This document shows positions 8,317 through 15,743 of a DNA stretch of 64,000 nucleotides, piece by piece. The stretch's first letter is position 1; each line of letters begins with the position of its first letter. The notes under the pieces were generated by a model, which was not told the origin of the DNA, did no database searches, and worked only from the letters and a program-made list of their open reading frames with translations. Position numbers and translations under genes: made by a program. Source of the stretch: Micromonospora globbae (lineage in GTDB: Bacteria; Actinomycetota; Actinomycetes; Mycobacteriales; Micromonosporaceae); NCBI RefSeq assembly GCF_003610785.1, contig NZ_RAQQ01000016.1, positions 1 through 64,000 on the forward strand, read 5' to 3'.

Positions 8317-9957
8317 ATGAGCGAGCAGGTGGAGGAGCCGGGGGCCGGCGCGAACCGACCGGTCGACCGGGTCGTGCTGGCGCTCAGCGCCGGCGGGGTG
8401 CTGGCCGTCGTGCTGTGGGGCGTCCTGGCCCGGGGATCCCTCGCCGTTGCCGGCCGGGAGGGGCTGGCCTGGGTCATCAGCACCTTCGGCTGGTTCTTCG
8501 TCGTGGCGGCCGACGCCTTCGTGGTGCTCTCGCTGGTGATCGCGGCGAGCCGCTTCGGCCGGATCCGCCTCGGCGCCGACGACGACGAGCCCGAGTTCAG
8601 CACGCTCGCGTGGGTGTCGATGATGTTCAGCACCGGGATGGGCATCGGGCTGGTCTTCTACGCGGTGGCCGAGCCGATCGAGCACTTCGCCGTCCCGCCC
8701 CCGGCCACCGGGGTCGCGCCGAACACCGGCGCGGCCGGCGCGGCGGCCATGCAGTACACGCTCTTCCACTGGACGCTGCACCCGTGGTCGATCTACGCGG
8801 TGGTGGCGCTGGCGCTCGCGTACTCGACCTTCCGGAAGGGCCGGGAGAACCGCCTCTCCGCCGCGTTCCGGCCGGTGCTCGGCGCCCGTGCCGACGGTGT
8901 GCTGGGCCGGGTGGTCGACCTGCTGGCGGTCTTCGCCACCGTCTTCGGCTCGGCCACCAGCCTCGGCCTCGGCGCGCTCCAGGTGGCCGCCGGGCTCGGC
9001 CTGGTCACCCGGGTGCCGGACACGGTGGCGGTCGAGCTCGTGGTGATCGCCGCGCTCACGCTGGCCTTCGTGGTCTCCGCCGTGTCCGGCCTGCACCGCG
9101 GCATCAAGTGGCTCTCCACCACGAACGTCGTCCTGGCCGTCGTACTGATGATCTTCGTGTTCGTGGTCGGGCCGACCGTCTACACGCTGGAGGTGCTCCC
9201 GGCCTCGGTCGGCGACTACCTGACCAACCTCGTGTTCATGTCGACCCGTACCGGCGCCTTCTCCGACCCGGCCTGGCTCGGCTCCTGGACCATCTTCTAC
9301 TGGGCGTGGTGGATCTCGTGGGCGCCGTTCGTCGGGATCTTCATCGCCCGCATCTCCCGTGGCCGCACGGTCCGCCAGTTCGTCACCGGCGTGCTGCTGG
9401 TGCCGAGCGGGGCCAGCGTCGTCTGGTTCGCGATCATGGGCGGCAGCGCGCTGCGGACCCAGGCCACGGGCACCCGCGACCTGGTCGCCGACGTCCGCGC
9501 GGGCACCGAACGGGCGCTGTTCGGGCTGCTGGAGGCGCTGCCGCTGGCCGGGCTGACGTCGGTCCTGGCGATGGTGCTCGTGGCCCTCTTCTTCGTGACG
9601 GGCGCCGACTCGGCCGCGCTGGTGCTCGGCTCGCTGACCTCCCGGGGGACGTTGCGCCCGCGCCGCTGGCTCGTCGTGGTGTGGGGCGTGCTGATCGGCG
9701 CGGTGGCCGCCGTGCTGCTGCTCGCCGGCGGGCTGGACGCCCTGCAACAGGCGACGATCCTCGTGGCGCTGCCGTTCGTGCTCGTGATGCTCGTCCTCGC
9801 GGCGGCGCTGCTCCGGGACATGGCGCGGGATCCCGCCGTCAACCCGCCACCCCGGGTGCGCCGGTCCGGCCTGGCCGCCGCCGTGCGCGCCGCCCGGTCG
9901 TACGAGGAGGAGGATCCGCCGCCGGTGACCCGGTGGTTCCACCGGCGCCCGGGATGA
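8317..9957 (+). CDS. BCCT family glycine betaine/choline/carnitine transporter
   Basis: A sodium- or proton-coupled uptake carrier for quaternary-ammonium osmolytes, with about 12 membrane helices over 546 residues. Family marks are MMFSTGMGIGLVFYAVAEPI (the glycine-rich helix-3 segment with GMGIG) and the tryptophan-rich YWAWWISWAPFVGIFIARIS substrate-site helix, followed by RGRTVRQF. ATG 8317 is preferred over GTG 8311 because GGGGG lies just ahead. The C-terminal tail is short, ending in a charged YEEEDPPP segment, so it lacks the long osmosensory tail of BetP. It is monocistronic as far as seen. Confidence 0.95.
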   Translation: MSEQVEEPGAGANRPVDRVVLALSAGGVLAVVLWGVLARGSLAVAGREGLAWVISTFGWFFVVAADAFVVLSLVIAASRFGRIRLGADDDEPEFSTLAWVSMMFSTGMGIGLVFYAVAEPIEHFAVPPPATGVAPNTGAAGAAAMQYTLFHWTLHPWSIYAVVALALAYSTFRKGRENRLSAAFRPVLGARADGVLGRVVDLLAVFATVFGSATSLGLGALQVAAGLGLVTRVPDTVAVELVVIAALTLAFVVSAVSGLHRGIKWLSTTNVVLAVVLMIFVFVVGPTVYTLEVLPASVGDYLTNLVFMSTRTGAFSDPAWLGSWTIFYWAWWISWAPFVGIFIARISRGRTVRQFVTGVLLVPSGASVVWFAIMGGSALRTQATGTRDLVADVRAGTERALFGLLEALPLAGLTSVLAMVLVALFFVTGADSAALVLGSLTSRGTLRPRRWLVVVWGVLIGAVAAVLLLAGGLDALQQATILVALPFVLVMLVLAAALLRDMARDPAVNPPPRVRRSGLAAAVRAARSYEEEDPPPVTRWFHRRPG

Positions 9958-9995
9958 GGTGTCGCTCCCCCGACCGAGAGCGGGTGTACCTCGAG

Positions 9996-10016
9996 ATGTA
10001 GTAGGGGTGCTACATT
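9996..10016 (+). promoter_or_regulatory. Palindromic operator over the -10 of the ABC-XRE operon
   Basis: ATGTAG (9996-10001) and CTACAT (10010-10015) are perfect inverted arms around an 8-nt centre. TACATT (10011-10016) could be the -10 hexamer, so a protein bound here would block transcription. The operon's own XRE regulator (11883) is the obvious candidate, by inference. Confidence 0.5.
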
Positions 10017-10049
10017 TTGCCGCAGTGATTCGCCAACTGGGGGATGGTC

Positions 10050-11021
10050 ATGACTGCGGTCGAGCTCCCGGGAGTCGCCTCGACTCCGCACCCACCCGAC
10101 GAGGACGTGGTCCTCCACGTCCGCGACCTGCGCATGCGGTACGGCACCGTCGACGTGCTGCACGGCGTCGACCTCACCGCCCGGAGGGGTGAGGTCATCG
10201 CGCTGCTCGGGCCGAACGGCGCCGGCAAGACGACGACGATCGAGATCCTCGAAGGGTTCCGCATGCGATCGGCCGGTGACGTCCGCGTCCTCGGCGTCGA
10301 TCCGGGGCGGGGCGACGAGCGCTGGCGCGCCCGGCTGGGCGTCGTGCTCCAGTCCTGGCGGGACCACGGCAAGTGGCGGGTCCGGGAGCTGCTGGCGCAC
10401 CTCGGCGCGTTCTACGCCCCGTACTCCACCGACCGGATCCCCCGGCCCTGGCCGGTCGACGAGCTGCTGGACACCGTCGGCCTCACCGCCCACGCGGGCA
10501 AGCGGGTCAACCAGCTCTCCGGCGGGCAGCGCCGCCGGCTCGACGTGGCCGTCGGCATCGTGGGCCGCCCCGAGCTGCTGTTCCTCGACGAGCCGACGGT
10601 CGGCTTCGACCCGGCCGCCCGCCGGGAGTTCCACGAGCTGGTGCACCGGCTGGCCGACCTGGACGACACGACGATCCTGCTCACCACGCACGACCTGGAC
10701 GAGGCGGAGAAGCTCGCCGACCGGATCCTCATCCTGGCCGGTGGCCGCATCATCGCCGAGGGCACGCCGGACGATCTGTCCCGCCGGGTGGCCGGCAACG
10801 CCGAGATCCGCTGGACCCGGGACGGCGAGCGGTTCGTGCACTCCGCGGCCGACGCCACCGCCTTCCTGCGGGAGCTGTTCCGGCAGTACGGCGACGGCGT
10901 GCAGGAGCTGGAGGTCCGCCGGGCCAGCCTGGAGGACGCGTACATCGCGCTCGTACACGAGCAGGAATCTGGCGGCCGGGCCGGCGCGGCGGCCGTGTGG
11001 AAGCAGGGGAGCGAGGCATGA
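10050..11021 (+). CDS. ABC transporter ATP-binding protein
   Basis: The nucleotide-binding subunit of an ABC-2 type exporter (CcmA/DrrA group), 323 residues. Walker A is GPNGAGKTT, the signature is LSGGQRRRLDVA, Walker B is LLFLDEPTVGFD, and the switch His is in TTHDLDEAEKLADRI. ATG 10050 is chosen over ATG 10044 because GGGGG (10039-10043) is correctly spaced only for it. It overlaps the permease by 4 nt (ATGA) and is followed by an XRE regulator, an exporter-regulator layout common in actinobacteria. Substrate unknown. Confidence 0.93.
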   Translation: MTAVELPGVASTPHPPDEDVVLHVRDLRMRYGTVDVLHGVDLTARRGEVIALLGPNGAGKTTTIEILEGFRMRSAGDVRVLGVDPGRGDERWRARLGVVLQSWRDHGKWRVRELLAHLGAFYAPYSTDRIPRPWPVDELLDTVGLTAHAGKRVNQLSGGQRRRLDVAVGIVGRPELLFLDEPTVGFDPAARREFHELVHRLADLDDTTILLTTHDLDEAEKLADRILILAGGRIIAEGTPDDLSRRVAGNAEIRWTRDGERFVHSAADATAFLRELFRQYGDGVQELEVRRASLEDAYIALVHEQESGGRAGAAAVWKQGSEA

Positions 11022-11872
11022 ACCCGACCAGAGCGGCCGTCCGGGCCGGTGTCCAGCGCGGCCTCACCGAGCTGCGCAACAGCTTCACGAACGCGCAGGA
11101 CCTGTGGGGCTACGTCTTCCCGACCCTCATCCTGCTGGTCACCATCTTCTTCATGCGCGGGGCGACGGTGCCCGGCACCGGCTTCTCCCTCGGCACCCGC
11201 ACGCTGCCCAGCATCCTCGGCATGGGGCTGGCGTTCGGCGGTCTGATCACGCTCGCCCAGCAGCTCGTCGTCGAACGCGAGGACGGGACGCTCCTGCGGG
11301 CCAAGGCCACGCCGAACGGGATGCTCGGCTACCTGGTCGGCAAGCTCACGTCGATCTCGACGGTCGCGCTGGTGAGCATGGTCATCCAGCTCGTGCCGGC
11401 GCTGTTCCTGGTGGACGGGCTCCGGCTGACCGAGGCGAGCGCCTGGTTCACCCTGCTCTGGGTCGTGGTCATCGGCCTGGTCGCCACGCTGCCCATCGGC
11501 GCGGTGATCGGCTCGCTGATCGAGAACCCGCGCAACCTCGGGCTCGTCATGCTGCCGATGATGGGTCTGATCGCGCTGTCGGGCATCTTCTATCCCATCA
11601 ACGGCTACCCGGGGTGGGTCCAGGCCGTCGCCCAGGTGTTCCCGATCTACTGGCTAGGGTTGGGGATGCGCTCGGCGCTGCTGCCGGACAACCTGGCGGC
11701 GGTCGAGCTCGGCGGTTCGTGGCGGCACCTGGAGACGCTCGGTGTGCTCGGCGCGTGGGCGGTGCTCGGGCTGGTGCTCGCCCCCGTCGTGCTGCGGCGG
11801 ATGGCGCGCCGGGAGTCCGGTTCCCGGGTCGCCGCCCGCCGTGAGCGGGCGATGCAGCAGGCCATCATGTGA
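11018..11872 (+). CDS. ABC-2 type transporter permease
   Basis: The membrane partner of the preceding ATPase, 284 residues with about six helices. The first helix follows LRNSFTNAQDLWGYVFPTL. Helix pairs LGMGLAFGGLITLAQQLVVERE and LMPMMGLIALSGIFYPINGYP-like segments carry the ABC-2 pattern (a short FYP/NGYP motif near residue 195). Translation is coupled to the ATPase through the ATGA overlap. It presumably exports a lipid- or drug-like substrate. Nothing in the sequence fixes the substrate. Confidence 0.9.
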   Translation: MNPTRAAVRAGVQRGLTELRNSFTNAQDLWGYVFPTLILLVTIFFMRGATVPGTGFSLGTRTLPSILGMGLAFGGLITLAQQLVVEREDGTLLRAKATPNGMLGYLVGKLTSISTVALVSMVIQLVPALFLVDGLRLTEASAWFTLLWVVVIGLVATLPIGAVIGSLIENPRNLGLVMLPMMGLIALSGIFYPINGYPGWVQAVAQVFPIYWLGLGMRSALLPDNLAAVELGGSWRHLETLGVLGAWAVLGLVLAPVVLRRMARRESGSRVAARRERAMQQAIM

Positions 11873-11882
11873 GAGGGTGCCG

Positions 11883-12134
11883 ATGAGCGAGACCGTGCAC
11901 AACCGGATCGCGGTGCTGCGCGCCGAGCGGGGCATCTCCCGGCGCCAGCTCGCCGACGCGCTGGGTGTGCACTACCAGACGGTCGGCTACCTGGAGCGCG
12001 GCGAGTTCCGCCCCAGCCTGCACCTGGCGCTGCGGATCGCCGCGTACTTCGAGGTGCCGGTCGAGGTGGTCTTCTCGATCGAACCGTTCCCTCGGATCGG
12101 GGACACCGCCGCGGAGGCCGGCCGCACGGCGTGA
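11883..12134 (+). CDS. XRE-family helix-turn-helix regulator
   Basis: An 83-residue Cro/CI-type DNA-binding protein that is nearly all HTH: IAVLRAERGISRRQLADALG (helices 1-2), then VHYQTVGYLERGEFRPSL (recognition helix) and a short C-terminal extension. Such single-domain regulators often close ABC exporter operons and repress them. It follows the permease by 10 bp with GAGAGGG upstream of the ATG, and a strong hairpin terminator follows. It probably acts on the palindrome at 9996-10015. Confidence 0.9.
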   Translation: MSETVHNRIAVLRAERGISRRQLADALGVHYQTVGYLERGEFRPSLHLALRIAAYFEVPVEVVFSIEPFPRIGDTAAEAGRTA

Positions 12135-12138
12135 CCGC

Positions 12139-12168
12139 CACCCTCCGGGCGACCCTGCCCGGAGGGTG
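12139..12168 (+). terminator. Rho-independent-type hairpin after the ABC-XRE operon
   Basis: CACCCTCCGGGC (12139-12150) and GCCCGGAGGGTG (12157-12168) form a perfect 12-bp stem with a 6-nt GACCCT loop, starting 5 nt past the regulator's stop codon. No U tract follows. Confidence 0.8.
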
Positions 12169-12257
12169 CCGCGTCGCGGTCGCCCGTCACACGCCACGCC
12201 CCCGGCGGCGGATCGTCGGTCCGGCAGGGCAGGATGTACGCCGAGGAGGTGGCGGAC

Positions 12258-14126
12258 ATGGCGGGGCGGATCCGGGACGAGGACATCGCGCTGGTCCGGG
12301 AGCGCACCTCGATCGCGGACATCATCTCCGAGACGGTGACCCTCCGGTCGGCCGGCGGCGGCAACCTCAAGGGGCTCTGCCCCTTCCACGACGAGAAGAG
12401 CCCGTCGTTCAACGTCTCGCCGGCGCGCAACGTCTGGTACTGCTTCGGCTGCGGCGCCGGCGGCGACGCCATCAAGTTCCTCATGGACGCCGACCACCTC
12501 AGCTTCGTCGAGGCCGTCGAGCGGCTCGCCGCCCGCGCCGGCATCCAGCTGCGGTACGTGGAGTCGGACTCGTCCGCGCCGCGGAGCCGCCCGCAGCAGG
12601 GGCAGCGTCAGCGCCTGGTGGCCGCGCACGCCGCCGCTGTCGAGTTCTACCGGTCGCAGCTCACCACGGCGCCCGCCCGGCCGGCCCGGGAGTTCCTGGC
12701 CGCGCGCGGGTTCGACCGGGCGGCGGCCGAGCGGTACGCGTGCGGGTTCGCCCCCGACGCCTGGGACCAGCTCACGAAGCACCTGCGCCAGCGCGGCTTC
12801 ACCGCCGACGAGCTGGTCACCGCCGGGCTGTCCCGCCCGTCCCGGTCGGGCACGCTGATCGACCGGTTCCGCCGCCGCCTGATGTGGCCGATCCGCGACA
12901 TCACCGGCGACGTGATCGGCTTCGGGGCGCGCAAGCTGTTCGACGACGACGACGGCCCGAAGTACCTGAACACCCCCGAGACCCCGATCTACAAGAAGTC
13001 GCACGTCCTCTACGGCATCGACCAGGCCAAGCGGGAGATCGCCAAGCAGGGCAAGGTGGTCGTGGTGGAGGGCTACACCGACGTGATGGCCTGCCACCTG
13101 GCCGACGTGCCCACGGCCGTGGCGACCTGCGGCACGGCGTTCGGCGCCGACCACATCTCGGTCCTGCGCCGGGTGCTCTTCGACAGCGACGAACGCGCCG
13201 GCGAGATCATCTTCACCTTCGACGGCGACGCCGCCGGGCAGAAGGCGGCGCTGCGGGCATTCGACGACGACCAGCGCTTCGTCGGGCGTACGTTCATCGC
13301 GGTCAGCCCCGACAACATGGACCCCTGCGAGCTGCGGCTGGCCAAGGGCGACCTCGCGGTGCGCGACCTCGTCGCCCGCCGGGAGCCGCTGGTCGACTTC
13401 GCGCTGCGCCACGTCATCAGCCGATTCGACCTCGACACCGTCGACGGCCGGGTGGAGGCGATGCGCCGGGCCGCGCCGCTGGTCGCGAAGATCAAGGACC
13501 GGGAGAAGCGCCCGGAGTACGTCCGCAAGCTCGCCGGCGACCTCGGCATGGAGATCGAGCCGGTGCAGCGTGCCGTGCAGGCGGCCCTGTCGACGGGCGC
13601 CGGCCGGGAGGCTCCCGCCCCGGCCACCCGCTCCGCGGCCCAGCCGGCGGTGGACAGCCCGCAGTCGATGGTCGAGCGGGAGGCGCTGAAGCTCGCCCTC
13701 CAGCAGCCGGTGCTCGCCGGGCCGATGTTCGACGCGGTGGAGGCCGCCGAGTACCGGCACCCCGTCCACGTGGCCGTCCGCGAGGCCATCGCGGCGGCCG
13801 GCGGGGTCGCGGCGGCCACCGGCGGCGCGGTGTGGATCGAGTCGGTGCGCGACGCCTGCACGGACCTCGCCGGGCAGGCCCTCGTGGCCGAACTCGCCGT
13901 CGAGCCGCTGCGCATCGACGGCGAGCCGGATCCGCGGTACGTCTCGGTGACGATGGCCCGGCTCCAGTGGGGGTCGGTCACCGGCCGGATCAAGGACCTG
14001 AAGTCCCGGATCCAGCGGATCAACCCGGTGAGCAACAAGGACGAGTACTTCGCGCTCTTCGGTGAGCTGCTCTCGCTGGAGCAGCACGCCCGGGCGTTGC
14101 GGGAGCAGGCCGCGGGAGGGCTGTAG
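12258..14126 (+). CDS. dnaG: DNA primase
   Basis: Synthesises RNA primers at the replication fork; 622 residues. The N-terminal CHC2 zinc finger shows CPFHDEKSPSF and YCFGCGAGGD. The catalytic core follows with the TOPRIM motifs VVVEGYTDVMA and FTFDGDAAGQKAALRAF. The C-terminal DnaB-binding domain covers roughly the last 150 residues after an Ala/Pro-rich linker. ATG 12258 is preferred to ATG 12234 because GAGGAGG (12243-12249) lies 8 nt upstream. The next gene starts directly at its stop. Confidence 0.98.
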   Translation: MAGRIRDEDIALVRERTSIADIISETVTLRSAGGGNLKGLCPFHDEKSPSFNVSPARNVWYCFGCGAGGDAIKFLMDADHLSFVEAVERLAARAGIQLRYVESDSSAPRSRPQQGQRQRLVAAHAAAVEFYRSQLTTAPARPAREFLAARGFDRAAAERYACGFAPDAWDQLTKHLRQRGFTADELVTAGLSRPSRSGTLIDRFRRRLMWPIRDITGDVIGFGARKLFDDDDGPKYLNTPETPIYKKSHVLYGIDQAKREIAKQGKVVVVEGYTDVMACHLADVPTAVATCGTAFGADHISVLRRVLFDSDERAGEIIFTFDGDAAGQKAALRAFDDDQRFVGRTFIAVSPDNMDPCELRLAKGDLAVRDLVARREPLVDFALRHVISRFDLDTVDGRVEAMRRAAPLVAKIKDREKRPEYVRKLAGDLGMEIEPVQRAVQAALSTGAGREAPAPATRSAAQPAVDSPQSMVEREALKLALQQPVLAGPMFDAVEAAEYRHPVHVAVREAIAAAGGVAAATGGAVWIESVRDACTDLAGQALVAELAVEPLRIDGEPDPRYVSVTMARLQWGSVTGRIKDLKSRIQRINPVSNKDEYFALFGELLSLEQHARALREQAAGGL

Positions 14127-14660
14127 ATGGGACTGTTCAACCGCCGACCCAAGCTGCCCGCGGCCGACCGCCCGCCGCTGGGGCCCGACGAGCGGGTGCT
14201 GGCGTGGGCGGCGGCCGGAGACGGGACGGGCAACGGCGTCCTGGTGGCCACCAACCGCGGGCTCTGGCTGCCCGGCAACGAGCGGCTGGGCTGGCACGAA
14301 CTGCTGAAGGCGGTCTGGTCCGGCCGGGAGCTGACGGTCACCCCGGCCGAGAACGTCGCCGAACGGGACGGCTACCTGGTGGTCGCCGACGCCGACCCGA
14401 AGACGTACCTGCTGCTCGATCCCGGTGACCTGCCGCACCAGGTGCGGGCCCGGGTCACCCGCTCGGTGGCGTACACCCAGCACCACCGGCTGCCCACGGG
14501 CGCCGGCCGGATCGCGGCCCGGCGCGTCCCCGGGGTGGACGGTCTGACGTGGACCGTCCGCTACGACCCGGGCACCCCGACCGACGACGCCGAGGTGGTC
14601 GCGGAGACCGACCGGCTGGTCGCCGCGGCCCGCGCCGCGACCGCCCCCGCCGACGTCTGA
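14127..14660 (+). CDS. Conserved hypothetical protein next to dnaG
   Basis: A 177-residue soluble protein with no enzyme motif I can name. It looks like a beta-rich fold: VLVATNRGLWLPGNERLGWHE, then a YLVVADADPKTYLLLD strand pair, and a C-terminal helix DDAEVVAETDRLVAAARAA. Phrases such as 'VLVATNRGLWL' suggest a PH-like scaffold, but this is only an impression. Its ATG abuts the dnaG TAG, so the two are co-transcribed and probably translationally coupled. It accompanies dnaG in many actinobacteria, to my recollection. Confidence 0.8.
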   Translation: MGLFNRRPKLPAADRPPLGPDERVLAWAAAGDGTGNGVLVATNRGLWLPGNERLGWHELLKAVWSGRELTVTPAENVAERDGYLVVADADPKTYLLLDPGDLPHQVRARVTRSVAYTQHHRLPTGAGRIAARRVPGVDGLTWTVRYDPGTPTDDAEVVAETDRLVAAARAATAPADV

Positions 14661-14723
14661 CCGGCGGGACGGCCGCCGGCGTGAAATCGCCTCCCGGGCC
14701 GTCGGCGGGCGACGGTGCCGTGC

Positions 14724-15743
14724 TCAGCGGGCGCCCAGGTCCTGCAACGCCTTCTCCGCGCCGCGGTGCAGCGGCACCGGGTCCGTCCGGCGGGCGTTCT
14801 CCAGCGTGATGCCCTTCGCGGCCGGGTTCGCCTGGGCCAGCGCGTCCCGTCGCTCGAACACCGTCCGGGTGATGGCGCACGCGACGTTGGCGTCCAGGTC
14901 CTCGCGGACCAGCAGCACGTTCGGCACGACGATGGTGGGGGTGTCGGCCGCCGTGCCGTACGCGTCCCGGCCGATCGTGCCGGCCTGGTACGCGGGGTTC
15001 AGCTCGGCCATCTTCGGCAGCAGGGGGCTGATGTCGAGGAACCGGACCCGGTCGCGGGCCGTCGTGAACAGGTCGGTGAGGCCGCCGGTGGGCAGCCCGC
15101 CGGACCAGAAGAACCCGTCGATGCTGCCGTCCTTCATCCCCTCGACGGTCTTGGTGAGGTCGAGCCGCTGCGCCTGGACGTCCTTCGCCGGGTCGAGACC
15201 GGCCGCCTGGAGCAGCCGGTGGGCGATCACCTCGGTGCCGGACTTCGGCGAGCCCGTGGAGATGCGCTTGCCCCGCATGTCGGCCACCGAGGCGATGCCC
15301 GCGTCGCTGCGCACCACGACCTGCGTGTAGTTGTCGTAGATCCGGGTCAGCGCCCGCACCGGCTGGGCCGACGTGAAGCTCTCCCTGCCCTGCACCGCGT
15401 TGACGGCCGTGTCGAAGAGCGAGAAGGCCACGTCGTACTGGCCGGCGACGAGCTGCTCGATGTTCTGCACGGAGGCGCCCGTCTCGGCGGCCGTGCCGGT
15501 CAGTTTGCCGCCGGTGGCATCGGCGAGCTGCCCGGCGAGGGCGTTGCCGACCACGTAGTAGACGCCCGTCGCGTTGCCGGTCGCGATGCCGACCCGGGTG
15601 TCCCGGGTCACCTCGCAGGTGACCTCGCTGGCCGTGTCGTCCCGGGCCGCGCCGCCCTGCCGGCCGCCGCAGCCCACCGTCCCCGCGGCGACGACGGCGA
15701 GGACGCCCACGCCCGCGACGAGCCGGACCTTCTTCCCGCTCAC
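14724..15743 (-). CDS. TAXI-family TRAP transporter solute-binding protein
   Basis: The extracytoplasmic receptor of a tripartite ATP-independent periplasmic-type importer, 339 residues. The N-terminal signal ends in AAGTVGCGG, a lipobox-like site, so it is probably a lipoprotein. The mature domain has the TAXI pattern: RVGIATGNATGVYYVVGNAL, ETGASVQNIEQLVAGQYDVAF and GKRISTGSPKSGTEVIA. GTG 15743 has GGAGG correctly spaced and overlaps the permease stop (GTGA). TAXI systems often take up dicarboxylates or glutamate; the ligand here is unknown. Confidence 0.95.
   Translation of the reverse strand: MSGKKVRLVAGVGVLAVVAAGTVGCGGRQGGAARDDTASEVTCEVTRDTRVGIATGNATGVYYVVGNALAGQLADATGGKLTGTAAETGASVQNIEQLVAGQYDVAFSLFDTAVNAVQGRESFTSAQPVRALTRIYDNYTQVVVRSDAGIASVADMRGKRISTGSPKSGTEVIAHRLLQAAGLDPAKDVQAQRLDLTKTVEGMKDGSIDGFFWSGGLPTGGLTDLFTTARDRVRFLDISPLLPKMAELNPAYQAGTIGRDAYGTAADTPTIVVPNVLLVREDLDANVACAITRTVFERRDALAQANPAAKGITLENARRTDPVPLHRGAEKALQDLGAR

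Noticed and set aside
12234..12257. Upstream ATG as the dnaG start
   Set aside because: The downstream ATG at 12258 has a well-spaced GAGGAGG and matches the usual DnaG N terminus (MAGRIRDEDI).
14661..14723. Terminator between the dnaG-neighbour and TAXI genes
   Set aside because: Only a weak 7-bp GACGGCC/GGCCGTC pairing is visible, not enough to call.
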